Part shown: positions 1-7,127 of the stretch, piece after piece
How positions within the stretch are numbered: the first letter of the stretch is position 1
Layout of the letters: every line of letters begins with the position of its first letter
Source of the DNA: Chitinophagaceae bacterium
GTDB lineage: Bacteria; Bacteroidota; Bacteroidia; Chitinophagales; Chitinophagaceae
NCBI GenBank assembly: GCA_003489485.1
Contig: DNMB01000126.1
Location: forward strand, 488 to 9,146
Length of the DNA stretch: 8,659 nt
Direction: 5' to 3'
Program-made: the position numbers and the translations under genes
Notes under the pieces: generated by a model
What the model was told of the DNA's origin: nothing
The model's input: only the letters and a program-made list of their open reading frames with translations
Database searches by the model: none

Positions 1-1770
1 CCCGACCAGGTGTTGCTGGATGTGCCCGTAGCGCAGTTGCAATTTTCGGATAGCAGTATCAGTGTAGATCCCAAGACCGGATTTACTCCCGCTGCTACCA
101 CCGTTTCTAGTGAATTGTTCGGTCAACCGGTTTCGATACAGCAAGGGGCCATACAGTGGGAGAGCGTCATCACCATCACGGGTCCCGTTCCGGCTTTTTT
201 GTCGGGGCAACTCTTTTTTACCTATGGAAAAGATGATGTGTTTTATCCATCAACTACTTTCACGTTTCAGGTTCCGCTAGAAGGAGGGCAGTCTGCTGTG
301 CTCTCAGCCAAAGAGAATCTTTCTTTGGAGTCGCCTGTGGCTGACTGTGGAGACGAATCGCCCGGTAGTAAGAGTTTGTTACAGATCTTTTTACTTGGTG
401 TGTTGGGTGGGTTGATCGCGCTGCTAACTCCTTGCGTGTTTCCGATGGTTCCGGTAACGGTCACCTTTTTTACCAAGAAATCTGTCAACAGACGGGCCGG
501 CGTATTGCAGGCTATTTTGTATGGGGTATTTATTTTTCTCATCTATGTTTTGATCACTGTTCCCTTTCATGTGGCAGGCAAAGCCATCAGCCCCGAGATC
601 TTCAACAATATCTCGACCAATGTATGGCTGAACCTTCTTTTCTTCTTTGTATTCGTTGCTTTTGCCCTTTCGTTTTTCGGCCTTTATGAGATTGGATTAC
701 CCGCTTCGCTGGCCAGCCGTACCGATGCGCGCTCAGGGCTAGGCAACGTAGCGGGCATTTTTTTTATGGCCAGCACCCTGGCCATCGTTTCTTTTTCTTG
801 CACCGGTCCTATTTTGGGAACCTTACTGGTGGGAGTGGCCGAGCAAGGCGCCTGGCCGCTAACGGCCGGAGCAGCCGGTTTTGGTTTGGCCCTGGGATTA
901 CCTTTTGCCTTGTTCGCGATGTTCCCCAACTGGCTCCACTCGTTGCCTCGTTCCGGGGGATGGATGACGGAGTTTAAAGTGATACTGGGATGCATCGAGC
1001 TGGCCCTGGCCATCAAGTTCTTGTCGAATGCCGATCTGGTAGAGCAGTGGGGCTTATTGAAAAGAGAGATCTTCTTTGCCCTTTGGATCTTGATCGGCAT
1101 CAGCATGGTGCTCTATTTGAGTGGTTGGCGCAGCGGCGGTGCCAGAGGGTTGTCGTTCAAGAAAGCACCGTTGCGTGTGCTATTGTTCGTAGTAGTAGGG
1201 GCCTTTACAATTTATCTGGTGCCCGGACTCACCAACACCCGTTGGGCCGACAGAAAATTGATCAGTGGGTTTCCGCCGCCACTTACCTATAGCATCTATC
1301 CGCAAGAAAAGACCGAAAAAAGGTCCTTTCAACCTTTGCATAACGATTACGAGCGGGCTTTGTCGATGGCTCTTGAACAAAACAAGCCTATTCTCATCGA
1401 TTTTACCGGTTGGGCTTGTGTCAATTGCCGCAGGATGGAAGAAAAGGTATGGCCCGACCCGCTGGTCGATAGTTTAATGCGCGATCAGTTCGTGGTCTTG
1501 TCGCTGTACGTGGATGAACGAAAAAAATTGCCACTCACCGAGCAACAAACCGTAACCATGCCGGACGGCAGTACGCGTAACCTGGTAACCGTAGGAGATA
1601 AGTGGGCGCATTTTCAGATAAAATACTTTGGAGCTACCTCGCAGCCGCAGTATGCGATCATCAGTGCTGATGAAAAAATGTTGACGCGTCCTAAATTTTA
1701 TACACCCGACCCGCAAGAATTTGCCGAGTGGCTGCAGTGCGGTCTTAGCGCTTATCGCAAACTTCCCTGA
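1..1770 (+). CDS. dsbD: DsbD-like thiol:disulfide interchange protein (5' partial)
   Basis: This inner-membrane protein would carry electrons from cytoplasmic thioredoxin to envelope thiol proteins. The frame is open from base 1 (P-D-Q before the GTG at 10), so the true start lies outside the window. Counting from the GTG codon, residues 1-90 resemble the end of the periplasmic DsbD N-domain. Residues about 122-405 form the polytopic DsbD/CcdA core, with the two membrane cysteines in T-P-C-V-F-P (C142, base 433) and S-F-S-C-T-G-P (C264, base 799). Residues about 440-586 are a C-terminal thioredoxin-like domain with G-W-A-C-V-N-C (C470, C473). The N-domain cysteine pair expected just before the Y-P-P motif is absent (Y72 and F78 instead). 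The last 19 bases overlap the convergent sigma-factor gene, and no terminator is visible. The family call is firm. The exact partner (cytochrome c maturation or oxidoreductase) is not shown. Confidence 0.93.
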   Translation, partial: PDQVLLDVPVAQLQFSDSSISVDPKTGFTPAATTVSSELFGQPVSIQQGAIQWESVITITGPVPAFLSGQLFFTYGKDDVFYPSTTFTFQVPLEGGQSAVLSAKENLSLESPVADCGDESPGSKSLLQIFLLGVLGGLIALLTPCVFPMVPVTVTFFTKKSVNRRAGVLQAILYGVFIFLIYVLITVPFHVAGKAISPEIFNNISTNVWLNLLFFFVFVAFALSFFGLYEIGLPASLASRTDARSGLGNVAGIFFMASTLAIVSFSCTGPILGTLLVGVAEQGAWPLTAGAAGFGLALGLPFALFAMFPNWLHSLPRSGGWMTEFKVILGCIELALAIKFLSNADLVEQWGLLKREIFFALWILIGISMVLYLSGWRSGGARGLSFKKAPLRVLLFVVVGAFTIYLVPGLTNTRWADRKLISGFPPPLTYSIYPQEKTEKRSFQPLHNDYERALSMALEQNKPILIDFTGWACVNCRRMEEKVWPDPLVDSLMRDQFVVLSLYVDERKKLPLTEQQTVTMPDGSTRNLVTVGDKWAHFQIKYFGATSQPQYAIISADEKMLTRPKFYTPDPQEFAEWLQCGLSAYRKLP

Positions 1771-2342
1771 GCATTTTTCTGCGTCATCATCTTGCGCAGA
1801 TTAATAAGCCCGTAACGCATTCTGCCCAATGCCGTGTTGATACTGCAATCGGTCAGTCGTGCGATCTCTTTAAAGCTCATGTCTGCATAATGACGAAGGA
1901 TGATGACCTCTCGCTGGTCTTCGGGTAATTCCAGCAACATCTCTTTGACCCTGTCATGACTTTGCCGTTTGATCAGCACGGTCTCGGGGCTGTCTTCTGT
2001 GAACTGCAGTACTTCGAAGACATCCTGGTCTTCGCTATTGCGAATGACAGGGCTTCGTTTTACTTTTCTGAAATGGTCCACGCAGCAGTTGTGGGCGATA
2101 CGCATGGCCCAGGGCAAGAATTTTCCTTCTTCTGTATAGCGGCCGGCTCGTACCGTATCGATGATGCGAATAAAGACGTCTTGAAAAATATCTTCGGCCA
2201 GAAATTTGTCCTTGACCAGAAAGTAGATCGAAGTATAGAGTTTGTCTTTGTGGCGCAGCACCAGTGTCTCCATGGCCATCAGGTTGCCTTCTTGAAAAAG
2301 ACGCACCAACTCGAGATCCGATTGCTTAGATAGGGGATGCAT
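1752..2342 (-). CDS. ECF-type RNA polymerase sigma-70 factor
   Basis: This 196-residue protein has the two-domain build of extracytoplasmic-function sigma factors, which direct RNA polymerase to a small set of stress or surface-signal promoters. Region 2 spans about residues 25-96 and includes D-I-F-Q-D-V-F and F-L-P-W-A-M-R-I-A-H-N, the core-binding and -10-recognition helices. Region 4 spans about 130-186 with L-P-E-D-Q-R-E-V-I-I-L-R-H-Y and the helix-turn-helix S-F-K-E-I-A...S-I-N-T-A-L-G-R-M. The ATG is at 2340-2342 and no Shine-Dalgarno precedes it, which is normal for Bacteroidota. No anti-sigma gene is next to it: downstream it collides with the dsbD end, upstream is divergent uvrA. 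The trigger is therefore unknown and regulation may rest on its own promoter. The sequence closely resembles what I recall of ECF factors from Chitinophaga relatives. Confidence 0.93.
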   Translation of the reverse strand: MHPLSKQSDLELVRLFQEGNLMAMETLVLRHKDKLYTSIYFLVKDKFLAEDIFQDVFIRIIDTVRAGRYTEEGKFLPWAMRIAHNCCVDHFRKVKRSPVIRNSEDQDVFEVLQFTEDSPETVLIKRQSHDRVKEMLLELPEDQREVIILRHYADMSFKEIARLTDCSINTALGRMRYGLINLRKMMTQKNAQGSLR

Positions 2343-2431
2343 GACTTTTACGCTTTATACTGCCTGGGCAGTTGTTGTTTCAATAAAGTGCTGCGGTAGC
2401 AGCGGTTTTGCGTAAAAGTGGACGATAGGCC

Positions 2432-2449
2432 GTTCAGTTTAGTTCAGTT
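2432..2449. repeat. 8-bp direct repeat, 10-bp period
   Basis: GTTCAGTT occurs twice (2432-2439 and 2442-2449) separated by TA, so the two copies lie exactly 10 bp apart, about one turn of the DNA helix. The repeat sits about 90 bases before the sigma-factor start and about 120 bases before uvrA. Such spacing suits a protein contacting one DNA face, but two copies of 8 bp can also arise by chance or slippage. Confidence 0.4.
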
Positions 2450-2486
2450 CCGGTAGATCCGGGTCTGTAAAAATAGGGTTTCCTTT

Positions 2487-2494
2487 CAAAACTA
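2487..2494 (-). promoter_or_regulatory. Possible -7 box for the sigma-factor gene
   Basis: Read on the minus strand this is TAGTTTTG, matching the Bacteroidota -7 consensus TAnnTTTG. No TTG lies 17-23 bases upstream, so the -33 element is missing. Initiation here would give a leader of roughly 140 bases for the ECF sigma gene, which would include the direct repeat and the small hairpin. Confidence 0.3.
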
Positions 2495-2550
2495 CCAACA
2501 AGTTAGCCCATCTGCCTGCTGAAGGCCGCCAAAAAAATGTTAATTGCCTT

Positions 2551-2558
2551 TACCTTTG
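2551..2558 (+). promoter_or_regulatory. Probable -7 box for uvrA
   Basis: TACCTTTG matches TAnnTTTG exactly. It ends 12 bases before the ATG at 2571, so the transcript would start around 2562-2566 with a leader of under 10 bases. It also argues against the in-frame TTG at 2544 as the start codon, since that codon would lie upstream of the box. No good -33 TTG is seen at the expected distance (the stretch there is purine-rich). Confidence 0.5.
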
Positions 2559-2568
2559 ACGATCAAAG
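2554..2568. repeat. Inverted repeat at the uvrA start
   Basis: CTTTGA (2554-2559) and TCAAAG (2563-2568) form a perfect 6-bp inverted repeat around CGA. The left arm overlaps the -7 box and the right arm ends 2 bases before the ATG. It spans the likely transcription start, so an operator role is more natural than an RNA hairpin. Short palindromes are common, and function is only a suggestion. Confidence 0.3.
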
Positions 2569-2570
2569 CA

Positions 2571-5357
2571 ATGGCACTGCATTCTCCCATACAGATCAGA
2601 GGCGCCCGCATGCATAATTTAAAAAATGTATCGGTCGATATTCCTCGCAACAAACTGGTGGTCATCACCGGGGTGTCGGGCTCTGGAAAATCTTCGTTGG
2701 CCATCGATACGTTGTATGCCGAAGGACAACGTCGTTATGCGGAAAGTCTCAGCGCGTATGCCCGACAGTTTCTGAATCGAATGAACAAGCCCGAGGTAGA
2801 TGTTATCAAAGGATTGAGCCCTGCCATTGCCATCGAACAAAAAGTGATCACGCGCACCGCGCGTAGTACGGTAGGGAGCCTCACTGAGATCTACGAGTAT
2901 CTACGTTTGTTATTTGCCCGCGTTGGAACCACTATCTCACCGGTCTCCGGACAGCCGGTGCAAAAAGATCAGCTTAGTGATGTGGTAGACGCTATCGCAA
3001 AGGCATCCAAGGGCGATAAGGTTTTTATTCTGGCTCCTTTTTTAAAGACAGGCAAAAGACAGATCCGCGAAGAGTTATCGATCTTGCAGCAAAAAGGATT
3101 TACGAGGGTCATGGTGACCAAGGGAAAAAAAGATCCCGCCATCACCGAGCAGCTCGATGACCTGCTTTCTAAAGACGACAAATCGCTCGCTGCCTATAAA
3201 CTTTCGCAGATCGTGGTCGATCGGATCGTGGTCAAAACATTTAGCGAAGAAGATGTGCATCGCTTGGCCGATTCCGTATCGCTCGCCTTTGCCGAGGGAG
3301 AGGGGCATTGCTCTTTATTGGTCAACGAAAGTAAATTTTTGCATTTCAACAATCGGTTCGAACGAGATGGTATTGTATTCGAAGAGCCCTCTCCTCAATT
3401 ATTCTCCTTCAATAATCCCTATGGGGCTTGCCCGGTCTGCGAGGGGTTTTCGCAAGTACTCGGTATCGATCCCGAATTGGTCATTCCAAATAAGCAACTA
3501 AGCGTTTACGAAGGAGCCGTTGCTCCCTGGAAGGGAGAGAAGATGGATTGGTGGCGGCAGCAGTTTGTGAAGGGCGCTAAAAAGATCGATTTTCCCATTC
3601 ACAAGCCCATCGCCTCGTTAAGTGCCAAGCAATACAAACAACTTTGGGAGGGGGCGCCTGGTGTATATGGTATCGATGATTTTTTTAAGGACGTAGAAGC
3701 GCATCTCTATAAGGTTCAGTTTCGGGTGATGCTCAGTCGTTACCGTGGTCGCACCAACTGTCCCAGCTGTCAAGGCTATCGGTTGCGCAAAGAGGCGCTG
3801 TACGTTAAGATCGATGGTCTCCATATTGGAGAATGCAGTACCATGCCTGCGCTGGCGCTGGCTACGTGGGTAAGCGGACTGGAAAAAAAATTGAACGATC
3901 ATCAAAAGCAGATCGCCTCGCGAATTCTGATAGAGCTGAACAGCCGTATTGGTACACTTATTAAAGTGGGGCTGGGCTATTTGACCCTGCACCGGTTGGC
4001 AAATTCACTCAGTGGAGGCGAAAGCCAGCGCATTCAATTGACCCGCAGTTTGGGTTCTACACTTACCGATTCGTTGTACATACTCGATGAACCCTCAATT
4101 GGTCTGCATCCCCGCGATACCGACAACCTGATCGCCGTGCTGAAAGAACTGCGCGACCTCGGTAACACGGTGTTGGTGGTCGAGCATGATGCCCAAATGA
4201 TGCACCAGGCCGATCATATCATCGATATGGGCCCGCTGGCCTCCCATCTGGGCGGAGAAGTTATTGCAACGGGTCCACTTACTTCGCTGCTAACAAACAA
4301 GCAAAGCTTGACCGGGCGCTATCTGAGCGGGGCGCTACGAATAGATACGCCGCAAAAGCCTCGTATCAGTAAACGCTTTGTAGAGATAAAAGGAGCTGCA
4401 CAGCATAACCTAAAGCAGATCGATGTAACCATTCCCTTACAAGTGCTCTGTGCAGTGTGTGGGGTAAGCGGAAGTGGAAAGACCACGCTCATCAAACAGA
4501 TCCTTTATCCGGCCTTAAAAAGAAAGTTGGGTGATTACAGTGTGGCTCCTGGAATTTTTTCTTCGCTCTCGGGTGACCTCGATCTGATCAACCAGGTCGA
4601 GCTGGTCGATCAAAACCCGATCGGGAAATCTTCGCGCAGCAATCCGGTCACCTACATTAAGGCGTACGACGAGATCAGAGATCTGTTTGCCACACAGCCG
4701 CTGAGCAAGATGAGAGGTTTTCAGCCAAGACATTTTTCTTTTAATGTAGATGCCGGTCGTTGTGATACATGCAAGGGAGAGGGAGAGCAAGTAGTTGAGA
4801 TGCAGTTTCTGGCCGATGTGCATCTGCTCTGTGAATCTTGCGGTGGCAAGCGATTCAAGGATGAGGTATTAGAGGTGACCTACAAAGAACGATCCATTCA
4901 CCACGTATTGGAGATGAGCGTAGATGAAGCGATGGAATTTTTTTCGCAAGAAAAAGCCATCACACGCGCATTACAGCCCTTGCAGGATGTGGGGCTGGGC
5001 TATATCAAGCTTGGCCAATCGGCCGCCACGCTTTCGGGAGGAGAGGCCCAGCGGGTAAAGCTGGCTTCTTTCTTAGGAAGGGGAAAGGCCGGTCATTCCA
5101 TCTTATTTATTTTCGATGAGCCTACGACCGGTTTGCATTTTCATGATATCGGAAAACTCTTGCAATCGTTTCAGGCCCTCATTGCACAAGGACATTCAAT
5201 TGTAGTGATCGAACACAATACCGATGTGTTGAAAGCGTCCGACTGGATCATAGAGCTGGGCCCCGACGCAGGAGATAAAGGAGGAACGGTCACCTGTAGC
5301 GGAACACCTGCGCAACTTAAAAAATCTTCTAAGAGTAAAACGGCTCCCTATCTGTAG
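2571..5357 (+). CDS. uvrA: UvrA-family excinuclease ABC subunit A
   Basis: UvrA is the damage-sensing ATPase of nucleotide excision repair: a dimer scans DNA and loads UvrB. I take the ATG at 2571 (928 residues), which starts close to the conserved I-Q-I-R-G-A-R segment. ATPase head 1 has Walker A G34-S41 and signature L-S-G-G-E 480-484. Head 2 has Walker A from G631 with K637 and signature L-S-G-G-E 821-825, then D-E-P-T-T-G-L-H. A UvrB-binding region is present (about 120-245, with I-L-A-P). Cysteine pairs C397/C400 (C-P-S-C-Q-G) and C731/C734 with C754/C757 (the C-terminal zinc finger) are intact. The first zinc module keeps only C287/C290: the preceding pair aligns without gaps to F263 and D266. 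S-P-V-S-G at 123-127 stands where many UvrAs have C-P-x-C-G or C-P-x-H-G. This pattern matches a second UvrA type I recall from Bacteroidota, so it may be a paralog of the housekeeping copy. Confidence 0.92.
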   Translation: MALHSPIQIRGARMHNLKNVSVDIPRNKLVVITGVSGSGKSSLAIDTLYAEGQRRYAESLSAYARQFLNRMNKPEVDVIKGLSPAIAIEQKVITRTARSTVGSLTEIYEYLRLLFARVGTTISPVSGQPVQKDQLSDVVDAIAKASKGDKVFILAPFLKTGKRQIREELSILQQKGFTRVMVTKGKKDPAITEQLDDLLSKDDKSLAAYKLSQIVVDRIVVKTFSEEDVHRLADSVSLAFAEGEGHCSLLVNESKFLHFNNRFERDGIVFEEPSPQLFSFNNPYGACPVCEGFSQVLGIDPELVIPNKQLSVYEGAVAPWKGEKMDWWRQQFVKGAKKIDFPIHKPIASLSAKQYKQLWEGAPGVYGIDDFFKDVEAHLYKVQFRVMLSRYRGRTNCPSCQGYRLRKEALYVKIDGLHIGECSTMPALALATWVSGLEKKLNDHQKQIASRILIELNSRIGTLIKVGLGYLTLHRLANSLSGGESQRIQLTRSLGSTLTDSLYILDEPSIGLHPRDTDNLIAVLKELRDLGNTVLVVEHDAQMMHQADHIIDMGPLASHLGGEVIATGPLTSLLTNKQSLTGRYLSGALRIDTPQKPRISKRFVEIKGAAQHNLKQIDVTIPLQVLCAVCGVSGSGKTTLIKQILYPALKRKLGDYSVAPGIFSSLSGDLDLINQVELVDQNPIGKSSRSNPVTYIKAYDEIRDLFATQPLSKMRGFQPRHFSFNVDAGRCDTCKGEGEQVVEMQFLADVHLLCESCGGKRFKDEVLEVTYKERSIHHVLEMSVDEAMEFFSQEKAITRALQPLQDVGLGYIKLGQSAATLSGGEAQRVKLASFLGRGKAGHSILFIFDEPTTGLHFHDIGKLLQSFQALIAQGHSIVVIEHNTDVLKASDWIIELGPDAGDKGGTVTCSGTPAQLKKSSKSKTAPYL

Positions 5358-5359
5358 GG

Positions 5360-5782
5360 TTACCGAAGCGTGTCTTGGTCCTTGAGCAATTTTTCGTCGT
5401 GGCGAATGCCTCTCCAGGCCATCAGATAACCGATCCACTGACCAATGGGAAGAAGGGCCGTAAGGGAGGGGATAAATTCATTCAATTCATAGAGCAGCAC
5501 GCGCACGTAAAGTGCTCCCAGTAATGTAGTGAGTAACAAGCCCAGCAAACAATACCATTGTTGTTTACTGCGGTTGCGGAATAGGAAGATCGTCACCATA
5601 CCAAGTGCGATCAGTAAAAAAGTAAGCACGGTGAGGTAGAGCTGGTAGCCCGCATCGACTTGTACTTTAATAGGTGTTCCTCCCGGAGGAAGGGTCCAGC
5701 CGGTCGCAAACGGAAAGACAAAACTAAGACCTGCGGTGATGACCGAAAGTAAAAGCCAGAGCGTTTGAGCACGTTGTATCAT
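5360..5782 (-). CDS. DUF4293-like four-helix membrane protein
   Basis: This 140-residue protein of unknown function has four hydrophobic segments at about residues 7-27, 46-68, 76-97 and 103-123, with no cleavable signal peptide. The start M-I-Q-R-A-Q-T-L and the charged tail R-G-I-R-H-D-E-K-L-L-K-D-Q-D-T-L-R fit the Bacteroidota family DUF4293 as I recall it, in which a D-E-K-L-V-R...R-L-R-like tail is conserved. The ATG lies 9 bases after the glyA stop, so it is very likely made from the glyA transcript. Its stop is only 2 bases from the uvrA stop on the other strand. The tail is cytoplasmic if positive charges follow the usual inside rule. No enzymatic motif is visible, and no function should be inferred from the glyA linkage alone. 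Confidence 0.85.
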   Translation of the reverse strand: MIQRAQTLWLLLSVITAGLSFVFPFATGWTLPPGGTPIKVQVDAGYQLYLTVLTFLLIALGMVTIFLFRNRSKQQWYCLLGLLLTTLLGALYVRVLLYELNEFIPSLTALLPIGQWIGYLMAWRGIRHDEKLLKDQDTLR

Positions 5783-5791
5783 AGCGACTGT

Positions 5792-7072
5792 TTAGAGCAA
5801 TCCAGGATAAAGGGGAAAGCGTTCCATCAGTGATTGCACATCTGTTTGCACCTGCTTTACCACTTCGGGTCGATCGGCATTCATTAGCACTGTATCGATC
5901 ATCGATACGATGGTCTCCATCTCGGCCTCTTTGAGTCCGCGCGTCGTAATGGCGGGTACACCCACTCTGATGCCCGAGGTCACAAAAGGCGATTTGTCGT
6001 CGAAGGGAACAGCATTTTTGTTGAGTGTTATGTGGGCCTGGTCCAAGACCTCTTGTGCTTTTTTGCCGGTGATATCCTTATTGCGAAGATCGATCAGCAT
6101 CAAATGATTGTCTGTGCCTCCGCTGATCAGGTGATAACCTCTGCTCACAAAGGCCTTGGCCATTGCTTGTGCATTGGTCACTACCTGCCGGGTATATTGC
6201 TTGAATCCGTCCTCTAAAATTTCTCCAAAAGCCACGGCCTTGGCAGCGATCACATGCTCTAGCGGGCCTCCCTGCATACCCGGAAAGACCGCCAGGTCAA
6301 GAGCCGCACTCATGGAACGGATATTGCCTTTGGGATCTTTTGCCCCGAGTGGGTTATCAAAATCGTGTCTAAGCATAATCAATCCGCCGCGTGGTCCACG
6401 CAGTGTCTTGTGGGTGGTAGAGGTCACTATGTGACAGTGATCGAGTGGGTCGTTGAGCACACCGGTGGCGATCAGTCCGGCAGGATGGGCAATATCGGCC
6501 AGTACCAACGCACCCACTTCGTCCGCTACGGCACGAATACGTTTGTAATCCCAGTCGCGGCTATAGGCAGAGGCCCCACAAATGATCAGTTTGGGTTTTT
6601 CTTTTCGTGCAGTCTCTTCGAGTTGTTCGTAGTTGATGAGTCCTGTTTCTTTATGTACGCCATAAAAGAAAGCGCGATAATGTTTGCCGCTGTAGTTGGC
6701 AGGACTGCCGTGCGTAAGATGTCCGCCCATGCTCAGGTCAAGCCCCAATATCGTATCGCCTGGTTTCAGGCAAGCTAAGAAAACGGCCGTGTTGGCTTGC
6801 GCACCACTGTGCGGTTGCACATTGGCCCAGCTCGCTCCAAATACTTTTTTGAGTCGCTCGATGGCCAGTGTTTCGATCTCGTCGATGATCTCGCAACCTC
6901 CGTAATAGCGTTTACCCGGATAGCCCTCGGCATATTTATTGGTGGCGACCGAGCCCATGGCATCCATTACGGCACGAGAGGTAAAATTCTCTGAAGCAAT
7001 TAGTTCTATTCCTTTACGCTGTCTTTCCAGTTCGCGTGCCAGCAACGAAAAGAGCTGTGTATCTTTTTGCAT
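5792..7072 (-). CDS. glyA: Serine hydroxymethyltransferase
   Basis: GlyA is a cytosolic PLP enzyme that converts serine and tetrahydrofolate to glycine and 5,10-methylene-tetrahydrofolate, the main one-carbon source for purine, thymidylate and methionine synthesis. The 426-residue protein is full length for the family (E. coli GlyA has 417). Seen motifs are I-E-L-I-A-S-E-N-F near residue 22, [15 protein letters not shown] from 45, Q-P-H-S-G-A-Q-A-N from 86, the cofactor segment D-I-A-H-P-A-G-L from 193, and [12 protein letters not shown] from 219 with K222 as the expected Schiff-base lysine. The M-Q-G-G-P segment is also present. The ATG at 7070-7072 places M-Q-K-D-T at the N-terminus. It heads a two-gene unit with the DUF4293-like gene and has a TAnnTTTG box at 7108-7101. 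The leader of about 20-30 bases is too short for a riboswitch. Confidence 0.97.
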   Translation of the reverse strand: MQKDTQLFSLLARELERQRKGIELIASENFTSRAVMDAMGSVATNKYAEGYPGKRYYGGCEIIDEIETLAIERLKKVFGASWANVQPHSGAQANTAVFLACLKPGDTILGLDLSMGGHLTHGSPANYSGKHYRAFFYGVHKETGLINYEQLEETARKEKPKLIICGASAYSRDWDYKRIRAVADEVGALVLADIAHPAGLIATGVLNDPLDHCHIVTSTTHKTLRGPRGGLIMLRHDFDNPLGAKDPKGNIRSMSAALDLAVFPGMQGGPLEHVIAAKAVAFGEILEDGFKQYTRQVVTNAQAMAKAFVSRGYHLISGGTDNHLMLIDLRNKDITGKKAQEVLDQAHITLNKNAVPFDDKSPFVTSGIRVGVPAITTRGLKEAEMETIVSMIDTVLMNADRPEVVKQVQTDVQSLMERFPLYPGLL

Positions 7073-7088
7073 GATCTATATGAATAAG

Positions 7089-7119
7089 TTGATTTGCCGG
7101 CAAAGTTAAGTTACTTTTG
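7089..7119 (+). promoter_or_regulatory. Promoter of the nucleotidyltransferase gene (-33 TTG, -7 TACTTTTG)
   Basis: TTG at 7089-7091 and TACTTTTG at 7112-7119 are 20 bases apart, fitting the TTG-N17-23-TAnnTTTG pattern described for Bacteroidota housekeeping promoters. The box ends 8 bases before the ATG at 7128, so the mRNA would have a leader of at most about 5 bases. The -33 element lies within the presumed glyA leader, so the two divergent promoters share the same DNA. Confidence 0.65.
7101..7108 (-). promoter_or_regulatory. Probable -7 box of the glyA promoter
   Basis: On the minus strand this reads TAACTTTG, an exact match to the Bacteroidota TAnnTTTG box. It lies 28 bases before the glyA ATG, giving a predicted leader of about 22-26 bases. 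No TTG is seen 17-23 bases upstream, where the sequence already overlaps the start of the divergent gene. Only 3 bases separate it from the opposing -7 box at 7112-7119. Confidence 0.6.
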
Positions 7120-7127
7120 TACACTGC

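Larger units (their letters stand above)
2343..2570. other. Divergent intergenic region between sigma factor and uvrA
   Basis: These 228 bases separate two divergent genes and contain no credible reading frame. They hold an 8-bp direct repeat at 2432-2449, a small hairpin G-C-T-G-C / G-C-A-G-C at 2390-2403, a leftward TAnnTTTG-like box at 2487-2494 and a rightward one at 2551-2558, and a palindrome next to the uvrA start. The hairpin is followed on the plus strand only by four T after two G, so it is a poor terminator. It could sit in the 5' leader of the sigma-factor mRNA. Confidence 0.7.

Noticed and set aside
10..12. GTG at base 10 as the true start of dsbD
   Set aside because: The frame is open to the window edge and the protein would lack its signal peptide and much of the N-domain. 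The gene is cut by the window.
684..1106. 140-codon minus-strand frame inside dsbD
   Set aside because: It lies wholly within a firmly recognised gene in another frame, has low-complexity Pro/Ala/Ser content and no recognisable domain.
1956..2333. 125-codon plus-strand frame opposite the sigma factor
   Set aside because: It is the antisense shadow of a clear ECF sigma gene, with no domain and no promoter or ribosome site of its own.
2390..2410. Hairpin GCTGC-GGTA-GCAGC followed by T residues as a terminator
   Set aside because: The stem is only 5 bp and the T tract is four bases after two G. No gene ends nearby on the plus strand.
2544..2570. TTG at 2544 as the uvrA start, adding nine residues
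   Set aside because: The -7 box TACCTTTG lies between this codon and the ATG at 2571, and the UvrA family starts close to the I-Q-I-R-G-A-R segment, so the ATG is the better choice.
6365..6778. 137-codon plus-strand frame opposite glyA
   Set aside because: It is a shadow of the conserved SHMT active-site region; the constraint there is explained by glyA.
7073..7100. Glycine or other riboswitch before glyA
   Set aside because: The predicted leader is only about 25 bases and shows no paired structure.
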